Part shown: positions 1 to 8,097 of the stretch, in pieces
How positions within the stretch are numbered: position 1 is the first letter of the stretch
Layout of the letters: each line of letters starts with the position of its first letter
From: an uncultured Bacteroidota bacterium
Lineage (GTDB): Bacteria > Bacteroidota > Bacteroidia > AKYH767-A > JABDAW01
Length of the DNA: 64,000 bases
Direction of reading: 5' to 3'
Assembly: GCA_903844645.1 (NCBI GenBank)
Contig: CAIMUP010000104.1
Coordinates: forward strand, 37,246-101,245
Position numbers and translations under genes: made by a program
Notes under the pieces: generated by a model
The model's input: the letters and a program-made list of their open reading frames with translations, nothing else
Told to the model about the DNA's origin: nothing
Databases searched by the model: none

Positions 1-42
1 TCGGCAAACCAGAGGTTTTAGCTTGGCTTGGAATTTTGTTTT

Positions 43-735
43 CTAATACTCTGTTTTATTTAATAGAATAACTTCATTGTAGAATTCTATACAGCCTAAT
101 TTTCCATCATCATTGTAGTATTTCCATTGACCATCTTTAAAAGCAGGATACATACCGAATAAAATGCTCGTTCCATTTCTACGGAATAGTTCAGTCGTAT
201 TCTGGTCTGTAACTTTAATTTGGATATAATTTCCTGCTTCCTTTAAGAATCCATTTGCATAGTAATATAACCATTTGCCTATCGGGGAATCATGTTTATA
301 GGCACCAAGACTTTTAATATTCCCGTTTTCATAAAAGTTTTTTCCAATACCCATACTGTCATTAATATTCTGGGAGAAATAAGAAATCCCTCCACTTTCA
401 AAGTAAGAAGATAAAAATTCATAACCATTACCTTTAGCATAACCAGTCCTACTAATCTTCCCATTTTTAAAGTCAATGCACATACCATCAGCACCGGCTT
501 TACCAGAAGAATCCGCTTTCTTGAAAGTAATAATAGCATCTAATTCTTTAGTCTTTTTATTATACAAATACCACATAGTATGAATAGAATCCTGATTCTT
601 TTGATCTACCATGCTATCCTCTGTATAAATATCACGCTCGGTTTTATTTTTTTGAGCAAAGGAATAGTTTGTCAAGAATAATAATATGAAGACTAATGCC
701 CAAATGAAATGGTGAGAGTTTTTAAATATGTTCAT
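43..735 (-). CDS. Exported MORN-like repeat protein (YwqK-type)
   Basis: A 230-residue protein with a clear signal peptide (about residues 1-27, hydrophobic core then cleavage after F-A-Q), so it is probably periplasmic or surface exposed. The middle and C-terminal parts carry MORN-2-like motifs of the form NGN-I-K-x-x-G-x-Y, then G-x-W-x-Y-Y-x-N-G (about residues 130-175), with a further G-Q-W-K-Y-Y copy near residue 205. Such repeats are common in Bacteroidota YwqK-annotated proteins; the molecular role is not established and I do not assign one. The start at 735 is preferred over an upstream in-frame ATG at 762 because it begins the signal peptide directly and lies 4 nt after a TATATTTG promoter element. 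Confidence 0.75.
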   Translation of the reverse strand: MNIFKNSHHFIWALVFILLFLTNYSFAQKNKTERDIYTEDSMVDQKNQDSIHTMWYLYNKKTKELDAIITFKKADSSGKAGADGMCIDFKNGKISRTGYAKGNGYEFLSSYFESGGISYFSQNINDSMGIGKNFYENGNIKSLGAYKHDSPIGKWLYYYANGFLKEAGNYIQIKVTDQNTTELFRRNGTSILFGMYPAFKDGQWKYYNDDGKLGCIEFYNEVILLNKTEY

Positions 736-739
736 CTTG

Positions 740-747
740 CAAATATA
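740..747 (-). promoter_or_regulatory. -7 promoter element, leaderless type
   Basis: TATATTTG matches the Bacteroidota -7 consensus TAnnTTTG. The ATG of the exported MORN-like gene follows after only 4 nt (CAAG), so the transcript would start at or next to the start codon. Confidence 0.55.
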
Positions 748-756
748 AACATCCCT

Positions 757-795
757 TAACAAAAAAGCCTCCCGATATTTCTATCAAGAGGCTTC
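757..795 (-). terminator. Rho-independent terminator of the thrS-infC-rpmI-rplT group
   Basis: On the minus strand AAGCCTCTTGATA pairs with TATCGGGAGGCTT around a GAAA tetraloop (two G-U pairs), followed by TTTTTTGTT. It lies directly after the rplT stop codon and before the next minus-strand gene. Confidence 0.8.
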
Positions 796-815
796 TTATT
801 GTCGAAGAAAATTGA

Positions 816-1160
816 TTACTTCAATGAATCAACAATCCCCTTAAAAGCATCAGGCTCGTTCATCGCCAAATCGGCAAGAACCTTCCTGTTCAGGTTAACA
901 TTGTTTTTGTGAATCTTTCCCATAAATACGGAATAAGACATCCCATAAGGCTGAACGGCAGCATTTATCCGCTGAATCCACAAGCCTCGAAAATCTCTTT
1001 TCTTGGCTCTGCGGTCACGGTATGCATACTGCAGACCTTTCTCTAAAGTGTTCACCGCAACTGTGTGAACATTTCCTCTTGCACCCCAATAACCTCGGGT
1101 TTGCTTCAAAATTTTCTTTCTTCTTTTCCGCGAAGCTACGGCATTTACTGATCTTGGCAT
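816..1160 (-). CDS. rplT: 50S ribosomal protein L20
   Basis: A 114-residue basic protein with the full-length L20 sequence, beginning [11 protein letters not shown] and containing the conserved R-G-Y-W-G-A-R and D-F-R-G-L-W-I-x-R-I-N-A blocks. L20 binds 23S rRNA and is needed early in large-subunit assembly. It is the last gene of the conserved infC-rpmI-rplT group and is followed within about 20 bp by a strong terminator. In other bacteria L20 represses its own operon through a leader RNA; I did not find a recognisable L20-binding leader here and do not claim one. Confidence 0.98.
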   Translation of the reverse strand: MPRSVNAVASRKRRKKILKQTRGYWGARGNVHTVAVNTLEKGLQYAYRDRRAKKRDFRGLWIQRINAAVQPYGMSYSVFMGKIHKNNVNLNRKVLADLAMNEPDAFKGIVDSLK

Positions 1161-1245
1161 TTGATTTAATTTTTGGCGTTAGCGTCCCCAACTGAATGGA
1201 AATCTTTTGTGCTAAGTACCTGGTTATACATTAATTTAATTTACT

Positions 1246-1446
1246 TTATTTCCCAATTGTCAACATACGTTTCACTCTTGGCATATCGGTTACATCCACC
1301 AATCCGGTATGGGTCAGGTTACGTTTCTGCTTAATGGTTTTTTTAGTCAGGATATGACTTTTATAAGCATGTTTTCTCTTAATTTTTCCGGTCCCCGTCA
1401 AGGAGAAACGCTTTTTAGCTCCCGAATGTGTCTTCATTTTTGGCAT
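1246..1446 (-). CDS. rpmI: 50S ribosomal protein L35
   Basis: A 66-residue protein beginning [14 protein letters not shown], the diagnostic N-terminus of bL35, with the usual basic composition. It lies between infC and rplT on the same strand with short spacers (about 36 and 85 bp), the conserved bacterial arrangement. It is a structural protein of the large ribosomal subunit. Length and motif are normal; nothing odd is seen. Confidence 0.98.
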   Translation of the reverse strand: MPKMKTHSGAKKRFSLTGTGKIKRKHAYKSHILTKKTIKQKRNLTHTGLVDVTDMPRVKRMLTIGK

Positions 1447-1482
1447 TTTATTTATTATTTAAATTGTTTATATTTTTTTTAT

Positions 1483-2088
1483 TTAACTTTTCTTCTTTGG
1501 ATTCAAGTAGAGAAACATTTTGTTCCCCTCCAACTTCGGCATCACTTCCACCTTTGCATATTCTTCCAGCTCGGTAGCAAACTTCAACAACAAGACTTCT
1601 CCTTTTTCTTTATAAGCAATCGTCCTTCCCCTGAAATGAACGTAAGCCTTCACTTTATTGCCCTCCTGCAAAAACTTAATCGCATGTTTCAATTTGAAAT
1701 CAAAATCATGATCATCAGTATTCGGTCCAAACCGGATTTCTTTCATCACAATTTTCGATGCCTTTGCCTTTTGTTCTTTATCCTTCTTCTTTTTTTCATA
1801 CAGAAACTTTTGATATTCTATAATCTTACAAACTGGCGGCTCGGCATCCGGAACTATTTCCACTAAGTCAAGCTCCAACTCATGCGCCATCCGAATTGCA
1901 TCCTCATAAGAATAAATATCCGACTTCACATTATCCCCGACTAATCTCACAAAAGGAGCAAGAATCCGATCATTAATTCTGTGCTCATCCTCCTTCTTAG
2001 CCCATGCTCTGCGAACATAAGGTCCTTTTGGTTTACCACCTGGCTTTTTAAAGACCGGCTTCGGTCTGTAGGTACTTTTTGCTATAAT
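1483..2088 (-). CDS. infC: Translation initiation factor IF-3, AUU start
   Basis: The 201-residue product has both IF3 domains: N-terminal block [17 protein letters not shown] at about residues 37-53, linker rich in K, and C-terminal block [17 protein letters not shown]3 prevents premature subunit joining and checks start-codon choice. The first ATG/GTG-type start (GTG at 1950) would cut off the conserved R-I-N-D-R-I-L motif. The frame stays open upstream to a TAA, and the only sensible start is ATT at 2088, preceded by AAAGGAG with a 5-nt spacer. An AUU start is well known in infC of other bacteria, where it lets IF3 repress its own translation. A strong Shine-Dalgarno is unusual in Bacteroidota. 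An own promoter (TATATTTG) lies between thrS and infC. Confidence 0.93.
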   Translation of the reverse strand: MIAKSTYRPKPVFKKPGGKPKGPYVRRAWAKKEDEHRINDRILAPFVRLVGDNVKSDIYSYEDAIRMAHELELDLVEIVPDAEPPVCKIIEYQKFLYEKKKKDKEQKAKASKIVMKEIRFGPNTDDHDFDFKLKHAIKFLQEGNKVKAYVHFRGRTIAYKEKGEVLLLKFATELEEYAKVEVMPKLEGNKMFLYLNPKKKS

Positions 2089-2100
2089 CTGTTCTCCTTT
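2086..2100 (-). promoter_or_regulatory. infC: Shine-Dalgarno and AUU start codon of infC
   Basis: Read on the minus strand: AAAGGAG, then AACAG, then ATT ATA GCA. The upstream frame is closed by TAA seven codons before ATT, and there is no in-frame ATG before the conserved IF3 domain. This site decides the start of infC. Confidence 0.8.
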
Positions 2101-2151
2101 ACTTTGTTAATTTATTAAATGTTAAAATACTCGTTTTTCTGTTTAAGGCTG

Positions 2152-2159
2152 CAAATATA
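2152..2159 (-). promoter_or_regulatory. -7 promoter element of infC
   Basis: TATATTTG, an exact match to TAnnTTTG, in the thrS-infC gap about 64 nt before the AUU start. It suggests infC-rpmI-rplT can be transcribed separately from thrS. Confidence 0.5.
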
Positions 2160-2168
2160 TATAAATTT

Positions 2169-4124
2169 TTAAACTCCCTCTATAGCAGCCAACTTTTCAT
2201 TCACTTCTTTATGCAATGCATTGATGAATTCCGCAATACTAACAATCCCCTTATCGCCTTCGGTATGCTTCCTAACGGCAACGGTTCCGTTCTCTTGTTC
2301 TTTCTCGCCGACAATCAGCATGTAGGGAATCTTTTTTAATTCCGCATCACGGATTTTCTTGCCAATCTTTTCTGCTCTTTCATCAATCAATGGACGAATA
2401 TCAGCATTGCTTAATTGATCAAAAACTTTCTTTGCATAATCGTTGTAATGCTCGCTGATAGGGAGAATAATAACTTGCTCTGGTGTCAGCCACAATGGGA
2501 AATTCCCTGCGCAATGTTCAATCAACAAAGCAATGAATCTTTCCAAGGAACCAAAAGGTGCACGATGTATCATCACAGGGCGGTGCTTCTGATTATCGCT
2601 GCCGGTATATTCCAGATTGAATCGTTCCGGCAAATTATAATCCACTTGAATCGTTCCCAACTGCCACTTCCTTCCCAAGGCATCCTTAACCATGAAATCC
2701 AATTTAGGACCATAGAAAGCAGCCTCACCCAATTCCACAACAGTCTTCAAATTCCTTTCCTTGGCAGCTTCGATGATAGCATTTTCTGCCTTCTCCCAAT
2801 TCTCATCAGAGCCGATATATTTCGATTTATTCTCCGGATCACGCAATGAAATCTGTGCATCATAATTCACTAAATCCAATGCTCTGAAAACATACAATAC
2901 CAAATCAATTACCTTAATAAATTCTTCCTTAACCTGATCAGGACGGCAGAACAAATGCGCATCATCCTGGGTAAATCCCCGAACACGTGTCAAACCAGAA
3001 AGCTCCCCACTTTGCTCATATCTATACACCGTTCCAAACTCTGCCAAACGCACCGGCAAATCCTTATAAGAACGTGGCTTAGACTTATAAATCTCACAAT
3101 GATGCGGACAATTCATCGGCTTCAAAAAGAATTCCTCACCCTCTTGCGGAGTCTTAATGGATTGAAAAGAATCTGCCCCATATTTCTCATAATGACCCGA
3201 AGTAACATACAATTCCTTATGCCCGATATGTGGCGTAACGACTGGCGAATACCCCGCTTTTATCTGTGCCTTCTTCAAGAAATTCTCCAAACGCTCGCGA
3301 AGCATTGCTCCCTTTGGCAACCAAAGCGGAAGCCCTGCCCCAACCTTTTCAGAGAAAGTAAACAACTCCAATTCCTTGCCCAGCTTACGATGATCGCGTT
3401 TCTTAGCCTCCTCCAAAACGGTCAGATATTCCGTCAAATCCTTCTGCTTCGGGAAAGTTATCGCATAAACCCGAGTCAATTGCTTGCTCTTTTCATCGCC
3501 TCTCCAATACGCCCCGGCAATATTCATCAGCTTCACAGCCTTGATAAAACCAGTGTTCGGAATATGCGGTCCGCGGCACAAATCGGTGAAGTTTCCCTGG
3601 GTATAAAAAGTGATCGTTCCATCCGCCAAATCCTTCAGCAAATCCAACTTATACTGATCGCCCTTCTCGGTGAAATACGCGATAGCATCCGCCTTCGAAA
3701 CATCCTTCCGAACATACTGTTCATTGCGCTTAGCCAGTTCCAAAATCTTATCCTCAATCCGTTTAAAATCATCAGGAGAAATCGTCCGTTCGCCGAGGTC
3801 AATATCATAATAAAAACCATTCTCGATAGGCGGACCGATACCGAATTTCGTCCCCGGAAAGAACCCCTCCAAAGCCTCCGCCATCAAGTGCGCCGACGAA
3901 TGCCACATCGTAGATTTCCCTTGCGGAGTATCCCACGTCAGCAGTTCCAGCTCACAATCATTATTGATGGCGCGGGTAGCATCCCACACCTCGCCATTCA
4001 CCTTCGCCGCCAGCACATTCCGCGCCAATCCCTCGCTAATACTTTTAGCGATCTCCAGCGCAGTCGTCCCAACCGCGAATTCGCGTATCTGCTTATCAGG
4101 AAAAGTAACTTTTATCATATTCAT
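2169..4124 (-). CDS. thrS: Threonyl-tRNA synthetase
   Basis: About 651 residues, the normal length. It charges tRNA-Thr in the cytoplasm. Domains in order: TGS (residues 1-60, beginning [11 protein letters not shown]), second additional domain with H-S-S-A-H editing/zinc motif near residue 75, the class II core with M-N-C-P-H-H (zinc Cys and His) and motif 2 Y-R-Y-E-x-S-G-E-L-x-G-L-x-R-V-R-G-F, and a C-terminal anticodon-binding domain. The frame is open to 4217, but the longer N-terminus runs into a dispersed hairpin repeat and lies upstream of the promoter element at 4139-4146, so I take the ATG at 4124 (4118 is also possible). It heads the conserved thrS-infC-rpmI-rplT group. Confidence 0.97.
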   Translation of the reverse strand: MNMIKVTFPDKQIREFAVGTTALEIAKSISEGLARNVLAAKVNGEVWDATRAINNDCELELLTWDTPQGKSTMWHSSAHLMAEALEGFFPGTKFGIGPPIENGFYYDIDLGERTISPDDFKRIEDKILELAKRNEQYVRKDVSKADAIAYFTEKGDQYKLDLLKDLADGTITFYTQGNFTDLCRGPHIPNTGFIKAVKLMNIAGAYWRGDEKSKQLTRVYAITFPKQKDLTEYLTVLEEAKKRDHRKLGKELELFTFSEKVGAGLPLWLPKGAMLRERLENFLKKAQIKAGYSPVVTPHIGHKELYVTSGHYEKYGADSFQSIKTPQEGEEFFLKPMNCPHHCEIYKSKPRSYKDLPVRLAEFGTVYRYEQSGELSGLTRVRGFTQDDAHLFCRPDQVKEEFIKVIDLVLYVFRALDLVNYDAQISLRDPENKSKYIGSDENWEKAENAIIEAAKERNLKTVVELGEAAFYGPKLDFMVKDALGRKWQLGTIQVDYNLPERFNLEYTGSDNQKHRPVMIHRAPFGSLERFIALLIEHCAGNFPLWLTPEQVIILPISEHYNDYAKKVFDQLSNADIRPLIDERAEKIGKKIRDAELKKIPYMLIVGEKEQENGTVAVRKHTEGDKGIVSIAEFINALHKEVNEKLAAIEGV

Positions 4125-4138
4125 TTTTCTATCGGCTG

Positions 4139-4146
4139 CAAAAATA
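4139..4146 (-). promoter_or_regulatory. -7 promoter element of thrS
   Basis: TATTTTTG, an exact TAnnTTTG match, 14 nt before the ATG at 4124. Its position supports the shorter thrS reading frame. Confidence 0.5.
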
Positions 4147-4181
4147 GAAAAAGTTTGTGAAAAGAGAATTATAATAACCTT

Positions 4182-4233
4182 CATCATCGTTTTATTGTTG
4201 CGCCTGAAAAGTCGCAATCATAAAACGATGATG
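4182..4233. repeat. Dispersed hairpin element, copy 1
   Basis: Arms CATCATCGTTTTAT and ATAAAACGATGATG pair perfectly; after a small TG/TC internal loop a second stem TTGCG/CGCAA closes a loop. Six relatives with different but self-complementary stems occur in the window (6319, 19764, 20151, 27772, 29841, 52061). Confidence 0.8.
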
Positions 4234-4302
4234 AAAAAACATTCATAAAAAAATTCTCCTAAAATTACAAAAAATCCATCATCTTATTTACAAAAAAACA
4301 CA

Positions 4303-4511
4303 TCCTATATCTCCATTGCGGGTTCCGGCAATGGTTATTTTGATTCCTATATCCCCGTTGCGGGTTTCTGCAACGGCTATATTGATTCCCATATCCCGAT
4401 TGCGGGTCTCTGCAATGGCTATATTGATTCCCATATCTCGATTGCAGGTTCCTGCAATGGCTATATGGATTCCGATATCTCAATTGCGGGTTCTAGCAAT
4501 GGCTATATGGA
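4303..4511. repeat. Array A: 42-bp tandem repeat, 5 copies
   Basis: Dyads of the form ATTGCRGG-TT-CCTGCAAT begin at 4315, 4357, 4399, 4441 and 4483, exactly 42 bp apart. The second copy has the outer pair changed from A/T to G/C on both arms (GTTGC...GCAAC), a compensatory change. The other half of the unit is TATATTGATTCCCATAT-like. The array fills the gap between the outer-membrane barrel gene and thrS; the remaining ~200 bp (4512-4723) hold nothing I recognise. Confidence 0.95.
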
Positions 4512-4723
4512 AACCAATGCAAGCCCTGCTGGGACAATAAATGGATATTTGTATTGATAATGAGCGTATTTATAAAAATGGAAGGGCAGATTTGATAGCT
4601 GTTTTGTTGAATAAACTTTGGTAAATGGCAGGTAGAAATCTACTCCTTTATATAGGGGGATATTTTTAAAGGATGCTTGGCTTGTTTTTCGTCTTTCAAG
4701 ATTACTACAACCAAGCTGATCTC

Positions 4724-5731
4724 TCAAAAGGTTTGCTTCAAGACCTTCGGGGCTTTATGGGAATTCACAAAAATATACCGCTGAATGCCCCATGAATAGA
4801 TGGGATTGAAGTGGGAGTACGAATGATTATAAAAGCTGAACCCGATAGATAAATCAATCCTGGTATTGGAGTTAAAGATAAACTGAATGCCAGGAAAGAA
4901 GTCCACATAAAAGCCCTTTAACAGTGCACTGGAGATAGGGTTCACGACCGAATCATTCTGGATAATCTTCGCTGCCTCGTAAGCCTTCCCCTCAAATTCG
5001 GCATAGAGGTTAATATTCAGGTTCGAGTACGAATCATACTGCTTAGGAACCAACAGATACCCAAAAGAAAGGTCGAAATGCGCCGCCCTTCCGTACGATA
5101 AATCGGTCTTGAAGTAAGGCGGGTTGTAGCGATAATCGTCCCTTGTTTCTTTGTAATCGTTTGGTAAAATAAAGCCGGTAGTTAGCGAAACAGCCATCTT
5201 ATGAAGCAACCAAGTTACCACAAATCCTCCGCCTTCTCCGCCGGTATCGCCTTGGAGGTCAGGCTCTGCCTCGTCATGTGCGACGCGGGTTGTGGAGTAT
5301 TCGGCAAAGAGGGCGGCACGGAGATGCCCTTCCGCTCTATCCATCGAAAAAATGCGATATTTACTGTAAAGATAGATGCCGCCGAAGGTATAAGGATACT
5401 CGATTCCATAGGTTTTATTGTTCGTAAAGTAATAAACGCGGTTGCCGAAATGGGAATGCGAAACCAAGTTCACGGGGAGCGTAGAGGCGTGGTGATTGGA
5501 GAAATCGGTTTGCGCCTCAACCTCCCAATTGGCGGTGATTCCGTACATTATTTTTGCAGCAAACTGATTCCTTGCTAACGCTATCTCCTTAAAACTTTCG
5601 CTCACGCCGCGAATGCCAAAAACTCCTTTGGGGATGTTGCTTGCCGGCTCGTGAACGGGGAACAATTCTTGGGAAAAGACGGAGGAAAGGGCAAATAGCA
5701 TCCCGATTAGGGTAAAAGAAATCGGCTTCAT
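4724..5731 (-). CDS. Predicted outer-membrane beta-barrel protein
   Basis: A 335-residue protein with a signal peptide (cleavage near residue 20, after V-F-S-Q) and alternating, aromatic-rich strands throughout, ending in an aromatic residue (K-Q-T-F), as expected for an outer-membrane barrel. The family is not one I can name. Its ATG overlaps the stop codon of the upstream metal-binding protein gene by one base (TAATG), so the two are translationally coupled and probably work together, which hints at a role in metal sensing or efflux across the outer membrane. That role is inference from context only. Confidence 0.7.
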   Translation of the reverse strand: MKPISFTLIGMLFALSSVFSQELFPVHEPASNIPKGVFGIRGVSESFKEIALARNQFAAKIMYGITANWEVEAQTDFSNHHASTLPVNLVSHSHFGNRVYYFTNNKTYGIEYPYTFGGIYLYSKYRIFSMDRAEGHLRAALFAEYSTTRVAHDEAEPDLQGDTGGEGGGFVVTWLLHKMAVSLTTGFILPNDYKETRDDYRYNPPYFKTDLSYGRAAHFDLSFGYLLVPKQYDSYSNLNINLYAEFEGKAYEAAKIIQNDSVVNPISSALLKGFYVDFFPGIQFIFNSNTRIDLSIGFSFYNHSYSHFNPIYSWGIQRYIFVNSHKAPKVLKQTF

Positions 5732-6249
5732 TATTTAAGGGTGATGAAATACGTTTTCGTAAGCTTCAAATCCTTATCGCCTGACGCGCAAACCGCCGTC
5801 ATTGCTGCCTTGTAGCGTTTGAATTCCTTCTTATTCATAAACTCTTTTCCGATGAAGGTGAGGGTGGCGATGCCGGTGATATTCCGTTCTTTGGTTTGGA
5901 TAAAATGAAAGATGGCTCCATCGTATTCAAAGCAAAAATTGTCGGAAACTGCGACCTCTTTTAAATAAATTTCTGCCGTAAAGCCGCCTACCGAGAAGCC
6001 TGCATCCACCACTTTCTGGGCTATTCTGTCCATCGCGACGGGGCTTCCGTTCTTAAAGGTGAGGGTGGCGATATGGGTATTCAAATCCATCTGCACATCC
6101 TCGATAAAGGGTAGTTGCATCAACGATTTTTGGGTAACGAACGAACATGCGGAACAGGTCAATCCGTCCACCGCGACATGGGCTGTGAGGAACTGTGCGG
6201 ATACCGAAAGATTCATTAAAAGGAAGCAAAGAAAGCTGATTTTTTTCAT
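5731..6249 (-). CDS. Exported heavy-metal-associated (HMA) domain protein
   Basis: About 172 residues. A signal peptide (residues 1-19, ending S-V-S-A-Q) is followed by an HMA fold with the metal-binding motif G-L-T-C-S-A-C (Cys32 and Cys35), and a second half of unknown fold. HMA domains bind copper or similar soft metals; the signal peptide places this one in the periplasm. I chose the ATG at 6249 because the -7 element TATCTTTG sits upstream of it at 6282-6289, which rules out the longer frame from 6318. It is coupled to the downstream barrel protein gene by a one-base overlap. Confidence 0.8.
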   Translation of the reverse strand: MKKISFLCFLLMNLSVSAQFLTAHVAVDGLTCSACSFVTQKSLMQLPFIEDVQMDLNTHIATLTFKNGSPVAMDRIAQKVVDAGFSVGGFTAEIYLKEVAVSDNFCFEYDGAIFHFIQTKERNITGIATLTFIGKEFMNKKEFKRYKAAMTAVCASGDKDLKLTKTYFITLK

Positions 6250-6281
6250 CGAAATGGTATCTTTTACTATGATTAAGGATG

Positions 6282-6289
6282 CAAAGATA
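6282..6289 (-). promoter_or_regulatory. -7 promoter element of the HMA/barrel pair
   Basis: TATCTTTG, an exact match, 32 nt before the ATG at 6249. Confidence 0.5.
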
Positions 6290-6318
6290 CAAAACCTTCC
6301 GTCCTTAATAATCACCAT

Positions 6319-6358
6319 CCTTTTATTGCATTGCCCAAAGAGGCAATGTCATAAAAGG
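6319..6358. repeat. Dispersed hairpin element, copy 2
   Basis: CCTTTTAT pairs with ATAAAAGG, then TG/TC internal loop, then CATTGCC with GGCAATG around CAAAGA. Same layout as copy 1 but with different bases on both arms. Confidence 0.75.
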
Positions 6359-6370
6359 AAAAGAACATAA

Positions 6371-6781
6371 TTATTTATTCCTTTTTATTGCTTCCTGAAT
6401 AATTTCTTTCATCCTGCTTTCGGTGTCAGAATCCCCATAGTGAATATAATATATCCACCGCTCGCTCCTGTAAGTAAAAGTAGAAGCAGTGAGTATTTTT
6501 TGATTTATTAATTCAACAATATCAATACAAATTCGCTCTTCCTCTCTATATCGAGCCGCTTCTTCATAATTCATTTCTTTGGCAGAACGATTCTTACCAT
6601 CCGTGCATTTTTCAAGATATTCAGCATCATATTTCGATGCCTCTATAAAATAGAAATGGAACTTTTGTTCCTGCTGAAGTTTCAAAACAAACTCCAAAAT
6701 CTCTTTACTATCTTGCACCTCAATCCCTTCATGGAGCAAGACATTCAACCGCTCAACAGCTTCTTTAATTGTTATCAACAT
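6371..6781 (-). CDS. Hypothetical protein with a UVR-like motif
   Basis: A 136-residue soluble, mostly helical protein. Near residues 70-95 it has M-N-Y-E-E-A-A-R-Y-R-E-E-E, which resembles the UvrB/UvrC-interaction (UVR) motif found in UvrB, UvrC and the arginine kinase activator McsA. No signal peptide or membrane segment is seen. The rest is not recognised, and one motif is not enough to assign a repair role. An exact -7 element (TAATTTTG, 6843-6850) lies about 60 nt upstream. Confidence 0.6.
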   Translation of the reverse strand: MLITIKEAVERLNVLLHEGIEVQDSKEILEFVLKLQQEQKFHFYFIEASKYDAEYLEKCTDGKNRSAKEMNYEEAARYREEERICIDIVELINQKILTASTFTYRSERWIYYIHYGDSDTESRMKEIIQEAIKRNK

Positions 6782-6842
6782 GCTACTAATTTTACAACGC
6801 TAAACAAGTTTCGGACCGTTTTATTAAAACTTAACGGCGATG

Positions 6843-6850
6843 CAAAATTA
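6843..6850 (-). promoter_or_regulatory. -7 promoter element of the UVR-motif gene
   Basis: TAATTTTG, an exact TAnnTTTG match upstream of the start at 6781. Confidence 0.45.
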
Positions 6851-6891
6851 AAGTGCCACTATGTCAAAATATGACAGGAGGAGAAATTATT

Positions 6892-7461
6892 TTAAGGGTT
6901 TAATGTTTTAACATATTTCTTGAATTCAAACTTATCAAGTTCATATTTGTATTTTTCACCCTGTTTAAGATGATATTGTGGATGCAATGGATGTATCTTA
7001 TTAGCGAACTTCCCTTTAATTCTATGCCATTTAATATCCGAATGTTCTGTCGCATCAAAAATATCCTTCAAGCAAGTGTCAATTAAAAAATTTCTATTTT
7101 TTGAACTTAAGTCTCCCCAAGCACAAAGCACAGAAGGATTTTTTATAGTTTTTAAAATCCGAACAATGTGATAAATGTTTTCATTATGTAATTTTTTGCC
7201 AAGGACTTGATGAATATTTTCTGGATCCGTTGCTCGCTGCGGATACAAATTTAGCATAATAAAACTGTCAAAAGTTGAATCATTGTTTTTAAATCCAATA
7301 ACTTTTGTAACAGTTGGATCTGGTTTAACCCTGTTTGCAGAACTTGGATTAAGTCCAATACAAATTAAAGGGTTATTTCCTGATGTCCCTAATGTAAATC
7401 GTGCAATACCATCTTTGGTGCAATCGTAAATAGTGATATTGTAATCTTTTTTTAAATCCAT
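6892..7461 (-). CDS. DUF1643 family protein
   Basis: A 189-residue cytoplasmic protein with the features of DUF1643: the block I-G-L-N-P-S-S-A-N near residue 35, then D-P-T-V-T-K-V, and N-L-Y-P-Q-R-A-T-D-P, and a C-terminal H-P-L-H. The family is widespread in bacteria and phages, and its biochemical function is not known. The -7 element TAGATTTG (7486-7493) lies 24 nt before the ATG. It stands alone, with array B beyond its promoter. Confidence 0.85.
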   Translation of the reverse strand: MDLKKDYNITIYDCTKDGIARFTLGTSGNNPLICIGLNPSSANRVKPDPTVTKVIGFKNNDSTFDSFIMLNLYPQRATDPENIHQVLGKKLHNENIYHIVRILKTIKNPSVLCAWGDLSSKNRNFLIDTCLKDIFDATEHSDIKWHRIKGKFANKIHPLHPQYHLKQGEKYKYELDKFEFKKYVKTLNP

Positions 7462-7485
7462 AATTTTTTATGATTAATAACCCCG

Positions 7486-7493
7486 CAAATCTA
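7486..7493 (-). promoter_or_regulatory. -7 promoter element of the DUF1643 gene
   Basis: TAGATTTG, an exact match, 24 nt before the ATG at 7461. Confidence 0.45.
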
Positions 7494-7599
7494 CATTTCC
7501 TTTCGTAATACCCAATCCCTCTTTTCTTGTCTGATAATATTCCCCATGGCAAGAATTTTAACTTATACACCCCCGATTTTAACTAAAAAACCGCACTAA

Positions 7600-7740
7600 A
7601 CGCATTCCGTAGTAAAGTAAATGCATTCTGTAGTAAAGTAAATGAATTCTGTACTAACGTGAATGCATTCTGTACTAACGTGAATGCATTCTGTACTAAC
7701 GTGAATGCATTCCATACCATCATGAATGTCTTCCATACCT
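7600..7740. repeat. Array B: 21-bp tandem repeat, 6-7 copies
   Basis: ATGCATTC-like cores start at 7621, 7642, 7663, 7684, 7705 and 7726, exactly 21 bp apart, with a degenerate copy at 7600. The best copies contain the perfect palindrome GAATGCATTC. The array runs right up to the stop codon of the exonuclease remnant and sits upstream of the DUF1643 gene. Confidence 0.95.
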
Positions 7741-7988
7741 CATTTCCCTATCACCCACCTCCGATACAACTCCGCACACCCCATTGCATCACTCAAAGCA
7801 TCATGGTGCTTCAAGGGAATTCCATGTTCTGCACAGGCTATATTCAGTTTCTTTTTATAAATCTTGAGCGTACATGCCCGCTCGTAGGTGGGAAGATCAT
7901 CTAAAAGTTCTTTCTTCGTAGGATAGTGATTGCCTTTTGTTCTGTCAATGATTTTGGAATAGATACTAATAGTAGCTTGTGTGGACAT
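7740..7988 (-). pseudogene. C-terminal remnant of a DnaQ-like 3'-5' exonuclease
   Basis: About 82 residues that match only the C-terminal half of DEDDh exonucleases of the DNA polymerase III epsilon family: Y-E-R-A-C-T, then L-N-I-A-C-A-E-H-G-I-P-L, then the Exo III motif H-H-D-A-L-S-D-A-x-x-C-A-E-L-Y. The Exo I (D-x-E) and Exo II motifs are missing, and the short upstream gap holds no other frame that could supply them. So it cannot be an active exonuclease on its own. It may still be expressed, because a TACTTTTG element lies just upstream (8015-8022). The ATG at 7988 is preferred to a GTG at 8012, which overlaps the expected transcript start. Confidence 0.65.
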
Positions 7989-8097
7989 GGTTGTTTTATT
8001 GGGGTAATACACTGCAAAAGTATCATTTCAAGTAGATGCCAAAATTATCTCCTTACCTTTTCACATCTTTACACCCGAAATAAATAAATATATAGTC

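Noticed and set aside
4118..4217. N-terminal extension of thrS resembling a signal peptide
   Set aside because: ThrS is cytoplasmic, the extension is partly encoded by a dispersed hairpin, and a promoter element lies inside it.
4182..4233. Hairpin elements as simple rho-independent terminators
   Set aside because: Most copies lack a T-run after the stem, occur in both orientations relative to genes, and keep an internal loop, unlike the clear terminators elsewhere in the window.
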